Origin: Argentina anserina
Taxonomy: Eukaryota > Streptophyta > Magnoliopsida > Rosales > Rosaceae
Direction: 5' to 3'
Assembly (NCBI RefSeq): GCF_933775445.1
Contig: NC_065875.1
Coordinates: forward strand, 4,663,001-4,727,000
Length of the DNA: 64,000 nt
Position numbers and translations under genes: made by a program. This document shows, one piece after another, positions 49,501 to 61,654 of this stretch; the stretch's first letter is position 1, and each line of letters starts with the position of its first letter. The notes under the pieces are model-generated. The model worked only from the letters and a program-made list of their open reading frames with translations. It was not told the origin of the DNA and did no database searches.

Positions 49501-52500
49501 ATCAAGACGGAGGACCACATTAATAATGAAGATTTCTTAATTAGTATTTGATGAATTAGGGTTTAGGGCCACAGTTCATGGCAAAAGCGTATGATCGATC
49601 TGCATTTTAGAGATTTCATTCTAAGGTTTAGGTGCTGAAGCTTACTGAAAGCCACATCTTTCCCCACGATGGGATGCTGGTAACTCCTCCACGGCGAAGA
49701 ATCCATTTTCTTGCCTTCTCCATAGCGCCATCACCGCCGTCCGTCTCCTCTCCCAGCAGTCTCAGACTCACATAGGATAGAGCTGTACAAAACATTGTGC
49801 TTGGTCCTTCTATATGCAATCCCCAACCTCCATCTTTGTTCTGCTTGCACATTAATTATATTATCAAGTGTACGTTAATCAAAAACCATTATTCAAGGTT
49901 TTATTAGAGGCACTTTGGTCAAATGCACGTACTAATAAATAGTTATTTATTAAAAAAATACAACAACGTACTAATTAAATTCATGCATATGCACATATAA
50001 TGTTTTCTATATAATTAATTAGTAGTTAAAAACTTGTATAAACTTAAGAGCATCCTTTACAAAGTACGTTAATTTGTTTGAGAGCGGAAAATATTGAATC
50101 TGGGAACCGGGACATCATAGTCATTACAGAGGGGAAGTTTTACACACACATACACTATGGAAATAGAAGTACATTATTTCTAAATCTACAAAGAATATTA
50201 ATCATTTACTATTCAAGTGTTTTATACTGAAAAGTGAAAACAGCGCGTAAATCCTTGGGAGAAACAAATCGATTATAGTAAATTGCTTTTAGCAGTCAGC
50301 TAAGTCGATCAATGGATTTTCGTATTTTAAAAAATAAAATAAAAAAGTCGATCAATGGATCGAGGTGCAAGATTATAGTATTGAGAATTAATTAGTATAA
50401 TGTTTAGAGTTTAGTACATCGTACGTACTAACAGGATGGGATATAGTACCAACGTATATCATCAAATTAACTTGTTTTACTGATACTAATTAAGTTTCCA
50501 TGCAAATTAATCAAGACAGCAAAGATCGAATTGGGGTGGTTTGGTTTGACACTTTAACGCGCGTGTCGTCAATCTCCATGTATAGAGTAGTATATACAAC
50601 TCCAAAGTAAGTTAGATCCATATATATTTACAACTTTCCCTTCGAAAGTCAATTGAATGGATTTGGTAGTAATCTATTTATATATGATACATATATATCA
50701 TTGAATTAATATATCAGCCTTTGTTTCTCGAAGATGATTATTATACATAAATCATGATTGAAGTCAGAATGAAGCAAACTAACTGCCACAGGACCTCGTA
50801 TTATCAATACTGTAAAAAATAGAAATCAATCGAAAAGAAAGAATGAAGTGATGCAAGACCTGATGGTTGTAAAGATATCTGCATATTTCCTTGTGATGCT
50901 GGAGTGATAAGATCGCGTCAAGGGCCCCTGTTACAGATAACCCAATGACCTACGTACGAGTGCACAAATATTATCACTATTAATTGCTTTATATAAAATA
51001 ATTAATAACAATGCATGTAACAGTGTAACACAATGCATGTTTGCTTGAACTTAGTTAATCTCATAGAGTTATAGAGATCAATCAATCCTGTAACATAAAC
51101 AGCCAAATTATAAGGATGATTGTTAAAACATGCATTAAGGTTTCTGTATATGTTCAGTTAGAGTTTTCTTTTTTACTATTAAGATAATATCGAGTGTTGG
51201 AGCACATGTTGCGTAACTTGCATCATCTGAATTATGCGTCCCGATTTTTGGCTAAGAAAATGTTAGTTTTTACCAAACTATATGTGGGGATTTGCTAGTT
51301 CGATTAGTTTCATGAAGTAATATTTCTATCGATCGAGAGGTAACATGTTACATCCCACGTACATTAATGGACCAATTGATCTCCTTGTTTTCATTTTTCT
51401 ATTAATAAGAATAACTTGCTCATCGCTTTGCTTTCACCTCGAGGTTTCAATAACATGTATTTAATTAATTTTTTTCCTTGGTACATCAATCAATATCCAT
51501 ATATATGTTTGTATATAGGTACGTACGTGCTAATGACCAAAAACAGCTCATAAAACTGTCTTTCGTTGATGCTTAGCGAGGAATTTGTCAAAGATAATGA
51601 AGGCAGAGTTATATTAAGAAAAAGAGGAAATATCCTACGTACATGCATGTCATATATATCTTCTCAGAATTTTCTTTGGACCCTCAATAATGTAAAGTTG
51701 TACTTCAAAACTATAAAGTATTGCTAATTTGCTATAATCATGCATACATACAAATAAACCTTTGGTGGGTACGTGCTATGGGGGTGTGTGTATATATATG
51801 TATGTATATGTATAACATCTATATAACTGATAGACATGAATGTGACTGGGATATATTTTTCATCCATTATATATGTACGTTTTGGGACCATTGAAGAGAA
51901 CTTTTTAATTTAAAAGGAATGAAGCAACAGTTTGCTTCTTCTTTATAAACACTGACGGATCATTGAATCAGAAACTATATGATATCCGTAATTGTTTTTC
52001 AACCTACAAATTATACCCATTTATATTATGCAATGTTGATAAAAATGACAACTATATATAATGTATCCATATTGTAGCCACCGATGCCATTAATTTGAGA
52101 GAAAAAAGGGGGACCATATATAAGATGAAATGGAGTTCTTCACCAATAATTAGTTAATTAGTAAATATATGTATATAGATTCCATGAGCGCAAGTTCATC
52201 GTGACATGTATATATAGATTCGAGCCATAATGCTTGCAAGCCACGATTGAGAGTTTGAGACTTGAGCTTTCAAGTTTTGCTTCCTTATATATATACATAT
52301 ATTTACATTTCCTCTTCTCTTACTAGGAAGGACATGCATGCATATAAATCGATACCTAATACACTAAAATTAAGACTAACTTATTAATTCAATGATAGTA
52401 GATAAGCTAGGTTAAACTTTACGTACGTACCAAGCCAGGTAGAAGAAACAAAGGACCGCCATAGTCACCAGGCCAGAAACCATCCTCAGTCTGAAGAGTC

Positions 52501-52945
52501 GAGTAAAATCTCAACCCCCTCCTCAACGTGGTTGTAACTACTTCCTTAGTAATTTCTTCTTCACTTTCCACTTTCACCTGGGCTGGTAGCTCCATTCGAT
52601 CACTTTCCTTCTCCTTTGCAAACTACATAATAAACATAACACGCGTGCATATGCAGAAACTTTTAAAGCTTTGCTATATATGATGAACTGTTACTCATAA
52701 TAATTATAGTACATCAACCGGCCAGTACGTACCTGAAGTCTCATTAACAGATCGGAACTATGTTTGGATTGAAAACGATTGTTACGAAACTCCAGCCGAG
52801 CTTTTTCCACCTGAGCTCGGTCCTCTGGTGTCCCAAGATTCTGGTCGAACTCCCAGAATTGTCTACCGATGTGATCATTCACACTTATGAGCCGTGGATC
52901 ACTACCATGATCTCTTCCTCCTTCTGAAACCTTCAGCCTCCACAT
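43559..52945 (-). CDS. LAS: Oxidosqualene cyclase of the cycloartenol synthase clade, probable lanosterol synthase
   Basis: This enzyme cyclises 2,3-oxidosqualene to a sterol precursor at the ER membrane. There are eighteen exons: 52945-52733, 52622-52431, 50949-50860, 49840-49646, 47592-47508, 47388-47222, 46731-46543, 46315-46202, 46099-45977, 45877-45755, 45241-45143, 45036-44980, 44870-44824, 44670-44527, 44404-44227, 44090-44010, 43871-43788 and 43696-43559. All are in frame and give 772 residues. It starts [10 protein letters not shown] and has [20 protein letters not shown], the cycloartenol-clade form (beta-amyrin synthases have MWCYC). The catalytic acid is in DCTAE (Asp490), and several QW motifs are present (for example GDFPQQ, GGWGES). 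Aligned with Arabidopsis CAS1 with a constant offset of 7, Tyr410 is kept (Tyr417), His477 is Asn484 and Ile481 is Val488. Asn plus Val is the plant lanosterol synthase signature. There are no broken exons. Introns hold MITEs. Confidence 0.93.
45300..45701. mobile_element. 402-bp foldback MITE, copy 1, in a cyclase intron
   Basis: Inverted arms of about 165 bp start TAGTCCCTATCCATAG and end CTCTGGATAGAGACTG. The interior holds CACACTTTTCGGTCAAATTT in one arm and its inverse in the other. The element lies in the intron between cyclase exons 10 and 11. The flanks are TATATATATA on both sides, consistent with a 9-10 bp target duplication but hidden in an AT repeat. It has the same length as the copy at 54509-54910. 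Confidence 0.9.
48530..49158. mobile_element. Non-autonomous hAT element in a cyclase intron (629 bp)
   Basis: The ends CAATGTTCTAAAAAACGG and CGCTTTTTAGAACTTTG are inverted copies. Subterminal clusters of CTAGGCGGCGCCTAGGCGC lie at both ends around an AT-rich core. Flanking 8-mers CTAATAGA (48522-48529) and CTAACAGA (49159-49166) agree at 7 of 8. It lies in the large intron between cyclase exons 4 and 5, well away from splice sites. Confidence 0.88.
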
Positions 52946-54024
52946 TTTTTATGGCTAAAAGGCAAGTTTAGCTAGTGTGAGTGATTGTGTAATTTGTGCT
53001 GATGAGTAGCAGAGTATTTATATACATATTGCAGGTGACAGGATTACCAATGTACCCCAAAATGGTTCTTGGAGTGTTGAGTAGTTCTATTTTGTCCCGT
53101 GAATCGATGATCGACATATCATAGGATAGTAGGTCAGACTCAGAGGCCCAATCAATCAGACTATCAGAATACACCATATTAAGTATTAAATAATCTGATG
53201 GTTAGTTGAGAGCCCCATCACTAATCAGGGCACGTCTTTTTCATTATATCCTACTTAAGATGATGCTAAGTTGAAAGAACAAAAAGAAAAAAGGGGCAAA
53301 AAAATGAAACCCCCAGGCCCTAAACCCTAAAACTACACTAAACTTGGGATTATATAAAATTATAAATGGTTGGGGCTTGCGGCGACGCTATCTTTGATCT
53401 CCCCACAAGAACTCTTTGATTCTTCGAAGTAGGGGCGTAGGGCACCGTTCGGGTACCAAAACTAACAAAAGTTGGTCGAGAACCGAGACCCGGCCCGAAC
53501 CGTTTAAGATATTAGGTTCGGATTATGTGTTTATGAATCCAACGATAAAAAGATTGTTCCGATTGAACTTCTTGATAGAACTGGTCCTGTTCTATAATGC
53601 TTGTCACCAGAAAGGCAGAAACTGCCAGTGATCGATGTCCTCAGCTTTTTAGTATCATATGATTCATATCTTATTTTTTGATGCCTTGGTTTATCAACAC
53701 AATGATCCCTTGGCTGCAGCAGGCAAGTGTTGCGAGTCTCTCTACACATAATTTACTAATAGTTAACATGTAATTATGAACAAATTGAATGCCGTCAATC
53801 CCGTCATAGAGTAAATCCTTGTCATACATAAAATTTATAACCTGCAGTGTGGTTCTCTCTCTAACTTCTCCATTCCTGCAGTGTTTATGTTTTTACTATC
53901 AGTACACTACATTTAGGTGTTATTGATCAAGCTGTGTGGGAAAATCTTTTGCCCGTGGACATGTTCAATCTCTTCATGTAAAAATATTTAATCTCGTTTT
54001 CTTTACCTTCTAAATCTTTTGCAT
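52946..54024. other. Cyclase upstream region and intergenic DNA
   Basis: This should contain the promoter and 5' leader of the cyclase. No distinct regulatory motif was identified with confidence. 53430-53530 is GC-richer and may be part of another decayed element (it contains GAGACCCGGCCCGAACC). No gene was seen. Confidence 0.4.
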
Positions 54025-54508
54025 TTATCATTGGAGCAATGATATATAACCTCACAAATTTAGGCCTTAATTCTATGTGTCAAGTCTAGTCACATAGACA
54101 TATCATATCATTTCTAAAACTATGCAACATCATTGTTAAGTAAAAAGACTATTAAATCATTTTAAATCTAATAAATATTTTTTTTTTGAAAATATCTAAT
54201 GGTTATAATTTATTCTTTACCTTTGACTTTGTTTTTCCCTTAATTAAATTTGATTACTTAATGATAATTTCTTACCTTTTTAGTTACAAGAATCTCATGA
54301 ATTTAATTAATATCTTAATATATTTTCTTTCTATATTTAGATATTTTGACTTTCTTTAATTTATTAGTTAGTGCAACTGTGCTAGAAAATAAACCTTTCA
54401 TAAATAAAATACAATATGAATTTGTTAGAATTACACAATATATTTAGTGCAAATTATATATTTTGTAGATGATTTATATATAGGGCCACTCTTATATATA
54501 TGTGTATA

Positions 54509-54910
54509 CAGTCCCTATCCAGAGTGAAGGTTCACTCTGAAGTTTCAGAATGAAGTTCCAATTTTGGCACACTTTTCGGTCAAATTTTTTCACCATAAGT
54601 GATTCAATATTTAGATATGCTATTCAAGATCAACTCTATAAAGTTTCATCCAATTTGACAATGATTTGAGCTTTCAAAATTGAGATTTACATGAACGGTT
54701 CACGTTGAACAGTTTTAATTCATTCATTGATTTAATCTAATTTCAATACCTTAATGATGTCTAAATTAGATGAAATTTTGTAGAGATGATCTTGAATAGC
54801 ATACCTAAATATTGAATCGCTTATACTGAAAAAATTTGACCGAAAAGTGTGCCAAAATTGGAACTTCATTCTGAAACTTCAGAGTGAACCTTCACTCTGG
54901 ATATGGACTA
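54509..54910. mobile_element. 402-bp foldback MITE, copy 2, nested in the outer element
   Basis: This is the same family and length as 45300-45701. The ends are CAGTCCCTATCCAGAG and CTCTGGATATGGACTA. Here the flanks show a clear 10-bp direct repeat TATGTGTATA (54499-54508 and 54911-54920). A duplication of 9-10 bp with long inverted repeats points to the Mutator superfamily. Confidence 0.92.
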
Positions 54911-54983
54911 TATGTGTATATTCATATGTATTCACATATTCAAGACAATTATGCATTTAAAAAAAATTAACCATTTTTTTTTC

Positions 54984-56068
54984 GGCATAAATGCTGATTT
55001 GCACCCCAAATTTGGCTGAAATTGTCAATTTGCACCCCGAACTTGCATTTGAGTCAATTTACCTCATAAACTTGGTAAAAATTGCCGATTTACACCCCGA
55101 ACTTATATTTGAGTCAATTTACCTCCTAAATTTGGTAAAAATTGCCGATTTGCACCCTATCCGTTAAATTTAACTGTTTCTATCCAATTTTGCGTCACAT
55201 GTCATACATTTAAGGGGTAGTATTATCATTATATATTTATTCATATTGAATAATGAAATAAATTAATAAAATTACTTAAGATGAACACTTGTTACAATGT
55301 TTGTTTTTTCGAAACATGTTATTGATTTATATATTTATTATTTTATGTGATATGGTATGTTAAAAGATATTAGAAAAAATATAAATAAATAAATACATTG
55401 AAAATTAAAAATAAATGTGTGTTCCGAGAGAATTACTATTCTACCATTGTGTGTGTCTTAGCCTTATTAGGTTTCCTGTTAGAGATAGATTCGCATCTCT
55501 GTAATAGATTAAGACTCCGAATCCTACGGGATTCTGATTATGTAATGTCTATATATTGGCCTCATTATCAATCAATAACTGGTTACGTTCTGTTATATTA
55601 CGTCGTTATTATTCTCATTTGTTCATCCTCCAACAATGTGTACATATAAAAATATATTTATACACAACACACTATATTTGAATGAGTGGATATATTGAAT
55701 ATATAATTCAAAGTAGGGTTAAGTAAGTAGAAAAAAAGATGTAAATAAATAATTTAATTAACAAAATAATCCTCATTTTAAAGAACATTTTTATTTGTTT
55801 TTAAGAAAAATATAAATAGAAAATGACAAAATGACCCCTCATGTGCATGACATGTGACGCAAAATTGGATAAAAACAGTTCAATTTAACGGATATGGTGC
55901 AAATCGGCAATTTTTACCAAGTTTAGGAGGTAAATTGACTCAAATACAAGTTCGGGGTGTAAATCGGCAATTTTTACCAAGTTTAGGAGGTAAATTGACT
56001 CAAATGCAAGTTCATGGTGTAAATTGACAATTTCAGCTAAGTTTGGGGTGCAAATCGGCATTTATGCC
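54984..56068. mobile_element. MITE with about 245-bp inverted repeats, interrupted by a solo LTR
   Basis: The left end GGCATAAATGCTGATTTGCA pairs with the right end TGCAAATCGGCATTTATGCC. Each arm carries short tandem units built on TTTGCACCCCGAACTT and AATTTACCTCCTAAATTTGG of about 60 bp. The flanks share TTTTTTTC (54976-54983, 56069-56076), but in a poly-T context, so the target duplication is uncertain. The core at 55230-55820 is AT-rich apart from the inserted LTR. Confidence 0.85.
55420..55635. mobile_element. Solo LTR of 216 bp
   Basis: The sequence starts TGTTCCGAGAGAATT and ends CATCCTCCAACA, giving the TG...CA and TGTT...AACA termini of LTRs. It is flanked by perfect 5-bp duplications ATGTG (55415-55419 and 55636-55640). 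No second LTR, primer-binding site or purine tract follows, so the interior was removed by LTR-LTR recombination. The open frame crossing this region is not a gene. Confidence 0.88.
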
Positions 56069-56375
56069 TTTTTTTCTTTTCGGGAGTTTATTTGTTTTTT
56101 TTTTGTAATAAAAAAAGTTGAAGAAAAAATATTTGAGAAAAATATATTGAGGAAAAAATAGAACTCCAATGTATATAATAAAATATAGTTTTTTAGATAT
56201 TTAAAAATTAATAATAATAACCTTTAAATTTAGAAAGGATTTGATGGTTCTACTTAACAATGATATTGCATAAATTTGAAAATGATATAATGTGTCTATG
56301 TGACTAGGACTTGACACATAATTAATGCCTTTAAGGCCTAAAATTTTAAGGTCAACAATCATTTTCCTTATCATT

Positions 56376-56833
56376 TATGCAATAATGGAAACGTTACTCT
56401 ACTCTTTGAAGATATCGCTACAAAACTATCCCAGGAAAATTGGCTGTTTTTATTTTGTAACTGTTAACTTGTATATTCCAAGAAAGGAATAGCTTCTTAC
56501 TTACCTGAACAAAATTTCTCACTATTGGAATCCAAGAAAACAAGCTTTGGTACATCAAATGATCAAAATCTAACCATTGTTTTACAAAATACCATCAGAG
56601 GCTTTCTCTGAATCTATGCTACAATCGAATATCATAAAATAGAATATTACAGAACGAATTACAAAGTAATCAGTTCAAATTTTGCAAAACGGGCAAGAAT
56701 CTTACAAAACACCTAATGGGTAGACGGGTTGATATATATCTTGTACAGTTTCAACCTCCACCCATTTTCTGGTTAAAGGTTTAACTTCTTGCATAACTTT
56801 ACTTATCTGAGACACAAAACTTGGAGGTGGGCT
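56376..56833. other. Intergenic, kinase 3' flank
   Basis: No gene, repeat or RNA was recognised. The right part probably contains the 3' untranslated region of the kinase. Confidence 0.5.
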
Positions 56834-59800
56834 TTAAGGATCATGATCACTCGTAGCCTCACTGTGTCTCCTTTCATTTCTCTGGTTGCTCCCTCTCCTA
56901 ACTTCACCATCTTTCCCATTTATATCCCTCTTAGCATGAGTTCCAGAGGTTCCCTTTGGAGCCTCATAAAGAGTTACAACTCTATCTCCTCTTTGAAGCA
57001 AGGGGTCATGGAGTTCTGGTGTTTGAAGACTCTCCAGGATCTCAACAACCTGGCTCATAACAGGTCTCCCTTTCGGGTTCTGGCTAAGGCATTGATATGC
57101 TAGATGTGCCACCTTCAATGCAGTTTTAATTGAGTACTGCCCTTCCAGTCGAGTGTCAACAATCCTCAAAAGTTTCTTATTATGATTTAAGAGTGGTCGA
57201 GCCCATTCAACTAGATTATGTTCTCGGCTGGGCCTGCTCTTATCCATTGCTCTCCTTCCAATGAGCATCTCGAGTAGCACTACTCCAAATCCATAAACAT
57301 CACTTCGGGCCGTTAAGTGCCCTGATTAGATCAAATTAACATAAGTCATGAACTACTCTGGTTTCTACTACTAATGAGCAAGGTCATCAACTTAGCTTGA
57401 GAGAGTTGAACATATCTAGTTTTCAACTGCACAAGCATTCATATAAAAAACTCACATTTGTCAAATTAGCATATCTATGAAGAATATACCTATAGGGGAG
57501 GAGAGGATGGAGGGAGGTATATATCAATCTGGAATATTATTTCCCCTCGTCCCTCCTTGAAAGTAAACACATTTCAAAATGGAATATAGGCTGGCTATAC
57601 AACAGTGAAGCACAATAAGATGCCATACAAGTTGCAGAAGTTATCTTTATGAATTACAGTCATTTGTGCGAATTGTTATTTGCTAGATCAATTACTTCTT
57701 CAGTGTTGTGTTCTTGATTTATTTCCTCAAACTTATTCACTAGTCCGTCTTTATTGAAAATAAAAAATCAATTACTTGAGAGAAAAGATTAAAAGAAGAA
57801 TAATTATCAATATTAGTATAACTCAGCAACTTAGTTATGACACAGCTCACAAGTCATTACTTGCCAAGGAGCAGCATATTAGTATAGAATAACTCAGCAA
57901 CTTAGTTATGAACACAACTCACCAGTCATTACATACTCAGGAGCGGCATATCCGTATGTCCCCATCACTCGTGTTGAAACGTGGGTTTGGTCTCCCATCG
58001 GTCCTTCTTTTGCTAGGCCAAAATCTGAAAGCTTCGCATTAAAATCCTGCAAGTCATAATTGCACTTTCAACAAAAAAAAAATCAACATGACACCTTCAG
58101 GATAGATTACTGATATATAAAAGCATAAATATTTCATCATTTCAATTGCCAAAAATCAATAATATGTCATTGCAACAAACATTTGAGTGGCTTCATCTTC
58201 TGGTTTCAGTTTCACTTCCACATTTAGATTGAACTTTTAGAGAGCTTTTAGTAATCGCTATCACTTCTTTAAAAAGTATGGTCTTTATTTGAAGGGTGGG
58301 CCTCAAAGAAATGCTCAATCTTGTATATGCAGTCATGCAGATATGAGATAAATATAGTAGACAACGAACCGCATCCAACAGAATGTTTGATGTCTTAAAG
58401 TCACGGTAAATGATTGGCCTTTCAGCATCATGAAGAAAAGCAAGTCCTTTTGCAGCATCCAAGGCGATCTTCATTCTTCTTGTCCATGTAAGCGTACGAC
58501 CCACTCCTACCACCCAAAACAGAATTAATAATTAAGCCATTAAATAACAGGTACTATGCCTACATGGTTATGCCTCTCAACATGATATGCATGAAATTTT
58601 AGTTCTGACATCGTGAAAGGATTCACTTCAACACAAACAGAAAGTTGTTGCCAAAGATCATCTGCATTCCATGAAACCATGCAGTTCGGGGAAAATGTTC
58701 GAGCAGCAGGTTGTCAAATAAAGTACGATCAACAACCTATCAGACAATGGACAATAATAACTAACGGTTGTTTACCACTGACAGAACTCTCTTTTTGTTG
58801 AGAAAGGTAGGGGCAGATGAAAGTGTCACTTTCCAATTGCACTAGCATCCAAGCTTGAGGTAATTCAAAATTTACAATGTCAAATGCAGTCATGTGTTGA
58901 ACAAGAACAAAATCACATGTATATTTCAGTATTGTATCTCATCTTCAAAATAATTTTCCTCATCAAACCTGGTATATGGCGGCGGAAAACAAATAAGGGA
59001 TGTTCTTGTATCACTAACAAGCTGTGATGCACGGATACGTGAGAAAAAATGAATGCCCGTATCGTACCCGTATCCGATACGTGTACGGTATGGATACGCT
59101 ATATTTACGTATCCGTGGCTGAAAATACGTATCTACAATATGTACTGTATAGTCAACTCACCTAATACGGTCAAAAGACATTTTGGATACGTTTTGGGGT
59201 ATAATTATCAATGCCACGTTAAAAACTCAGAATAACTATAGTACTAAACTACTAATTACAATTAGGTGGAGAGTCTAATAGCCCATTCCATTGTTGTATT
59301 TTCTTGAACTTATTAAATATTTAATTTATAAACTTATGTTTATTATAAAATTAATGGAATTTAGGTGTTTTAATTGCTTGTTTGATTAAATTTTAGAATT
59401 TATATATATAATATATATTAAATATTATTTTACAAAACGTATCCAAAACACTACATTTTAGAAAATAACGTATCCCGTGTCATGCTGTATCCGTATCCCG
59501 TACCCGTACTTGTGCATCCTTGCTAACAAGTAGGCGCTGGGCAAAATAAGGATCCAGACAAGTCTGGAGAAATTAGAGTTGGAAAGCCGATGAAATTAAG
59601 CAGTATCACTAAGAAGCAGGTATTGGGGGCAAATAAAAATCCAGACTAGTCTAAGAAAGTGGACTTGCGTTTTCACAAAAAAAAAAAGTGGACTTGGAAA
59701 GCTGCCAAAAACATAAAAAATACACCCAAAAAACAGATATATATAAGACTCAATGGGTGATGCAAAAATATACATAAAATTATGAAGCATGTGAAATTAA

Positions 59801-61654
59801 GCAGAAGGGGGATGATAAATTATCATAGCTGACGAACGTAAGCATGGACAACTCGGAAGTGCCGAAGAATGATGGTGTTTGAAATTTTCCTTATGAAAAA
59901 TACTTACTGCGGAAAAGATGTTTTTCCAAGCTGCCACTTGCCATGTATTCATAGACCAAATGGCGGTGTTCATCCTCACAACAATACCCAATTAGCCTCA
60001 CAAGATTAGGATGACTGAACTGTCCTAAGTAGTTAACTTCAGCCTGCAAAACAAACAATATCAGGACATTAATGCATAAAGGATAATAACAGGTTGCAAC
60101 ACAATGACATGAGATATAGTGTTATGACATATCCCTCTAAATGATCATGGTATCATGGCTTCAAATATTTGTATTGTACCAGTCTATGGACTTGTTGAGA
60201 CTTTTGTTTTGGCAACAAAGGGATAAACCTCCTCTGTCATACTTATTTCACCAGTGGTTTTTTCTTGCATCAGGGATTTAGGGGTTATCATTTCTCAGAA
60301 CTAAGTTAGCATATTCAACTGCTCATCTCTATGACTAGATCCTTCATATTAAATATTTCAATTCATTATCTTCGAGTAACAAATGAGCCTTCATCAAATT
60401 CAAGCCACACAGAAACTAAAGAGAAAGCGAAGCAAATACTGGCAGGAACTCGTAACAAGTTGAGAGGTAGAAAAACTTTGCCTTACACACAAGGAACCAT
60501 TTTATCTGGAAAGGACTGACACAACGTTCAGACTATGTGCAATTCTGTCAGCAGTATCAGAATGAGAATATCTTTCATATTCATTACTACAATGTCCCTC
60601 TACTTTGTTTTCAAAAACCATAATTCATATTTTTCATCTGCAGTTCCGCACACAAACATTTATACAAAACAATTGTAAAGCTGTGGTTTCTAAGAAAATA
60701 AATAAGAAAAGAGTAAAAGATGAGTAAAATACCAGCCATTCCCTATCCCCTTGGTACCCTTCTGGATTAAGCTCCTTAATGGCAACTTGTGTGGCTGTGT
60801 AACCTGGCCTCACAGTGTCATCAATGACGCCTTTGTATACAATTCCAAATCCACCTTCACCAAGAATCAGATCTGGCCTAAAATTTTTTGTGGCCAACCT
60901 CATCTCGCTGTGGGTAAAGATGTTGACATTGATGTATCCAGGATTTTGGCGGAGGTCTTTGATATTCCTTGTAACCAAAGGAGTACCGCGTGGTGTTTCA
61001 TCCAAGTTAGGTTGAGATACCGAAGAGTCATATCCTACTTCATAATGTTTTTCACAAGGAAAGTATTACACTAACACTCGTATACATTATCCTACTTTAT
61101 TTAATTTAACTACAATTTTTACTTTACTTCCACCTTACTAATTCATATTTCACTAGACTAACAAACTCATTTCATTCTGCTAGCTTCTAAACACGATGCA
61201 AAATATCAACAACACGATTTGTAAAACAAAGAAAGAAAGACATTTACAGAATGATCAACATAACTCTGCACAAAAAGCACTTAATGTTCAATAACTATCA
61301 TATACAAACTTCTACATCAGAACTTTAAACTTTAATTAAGAAGCACAAGCAACCCCTTCATTTCAAACATTCTCAACCCGTGACATGGCATCCAAACCGA
61401 ATTCCCATGAATGAATGCGTCACCCAAAATCTAAATGTGGCACATGTACTCTCAAGTTTCAAAAAGTGCTTCAAATCCAATTATATACACATAACAAATA
61501 ACAATACTTGACAGGTCACTTTCATAATGTATAACCAAAAAGATCCTAAATTTGATTTGCTGAGATGTTGTTAAAACAATGGTAGATACATACCTTGTTG
61601 GGTCTTCTGAGTAAACTTGGACTCGTTCCTGTGTTCACTGAAACAAATCCCCAT
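56834..61654 (-). CDS. PBL17: Receptor-like cytoplasmic kinase, PBL17-like (RLCK-VII)
   Basis: This is a serine/threonine kinase of the PBS1-like group that relays signals from surface immune receptors at the plasma membrane. There are six exons: 61654-61594, 61034-60733, 60043-59908, 58506-58370, 58046-57923 and 57321-56834. All join in frame and give 415 residues. The start MGICFS offers Gly2 for myristoylation and Cys4 for palmitoylation. The kinase has GEGGFG (79-84), VAIK with Lys107, catalytic loop [10 protein letters not shown] (Asp202), DFG (220-222) and the activation segment [16 protein letters not shown]. It is an RD kinase. The usual YRDLKTAN is YRDFKTSN here, a mild change. [20 protein letters not shown] and [20 protein letters not shown] are close to Arabidopsis PBL17. 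The tail after the kinase is polar and charged. A hAT MITE sits in intron 3. Confidence 0.93.
57826..57953 (-). repeat. Degenerate tandem duplication at a kinase exon border
   Basis: AACTCAGCAACTTAGTTATG occurs at about 57822 and again at about 57893. In each case it is followed by ACACA-CTCAC-AGTCATTAC and GGAGC-GCATAT. The second copy holds the true donor and end of exon 57923-58046. The first is a decayed image in the intron whose acceptor and donor are not maintained. Confidence 0.65.
59022..59522. mobile_element. Non-autonomous hAT element, family A, in a kinase intron (501 bp)
   Basis: Perfect 8-bp target duplications CTAACAAG lie at 59014-59021 and 59523-59530. The ends (left CTGTGATGCACGGATACG, right CCCGTACTTGTGCATCCTTG) and the subterminal CGTATCC/GGATACG motifs match the element at 17990-18625. 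The right 100 bp of the two are clearly alike (CACTACATTTTAGAAAA). The core is AT-rich and differs from the other copy. Confidence 0.92.

Larger units (their letters stand above)
54033..56367. mobile_element. Outer hAT-like MITE, host of nested insertions (2335 bp)
   Basis: Perfect 8-bp target duplications TTATCATT lie at 54025-54032 and 56368-56375. The ends are imperfect inverted repeats of about 140 bp. The left GGAGCAATGATATATAACCT pairs with the right end, which reads GGAAAATGATTGTTGACCTT when reverse-complemented. Further in, ATGTGTCAAGTC and CTAGTCACATAGACA pair with their inverses near 56290-56330. Removing the two inner elements leaves about 850 bp of non-coding sequence. Confidence 0.82.

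Noticed and set aside
55398..55649. 83-codon hydrophobic frame
   Set aside because: It lies almost entirely within the solo LTR bounded by ATGTG duplications.
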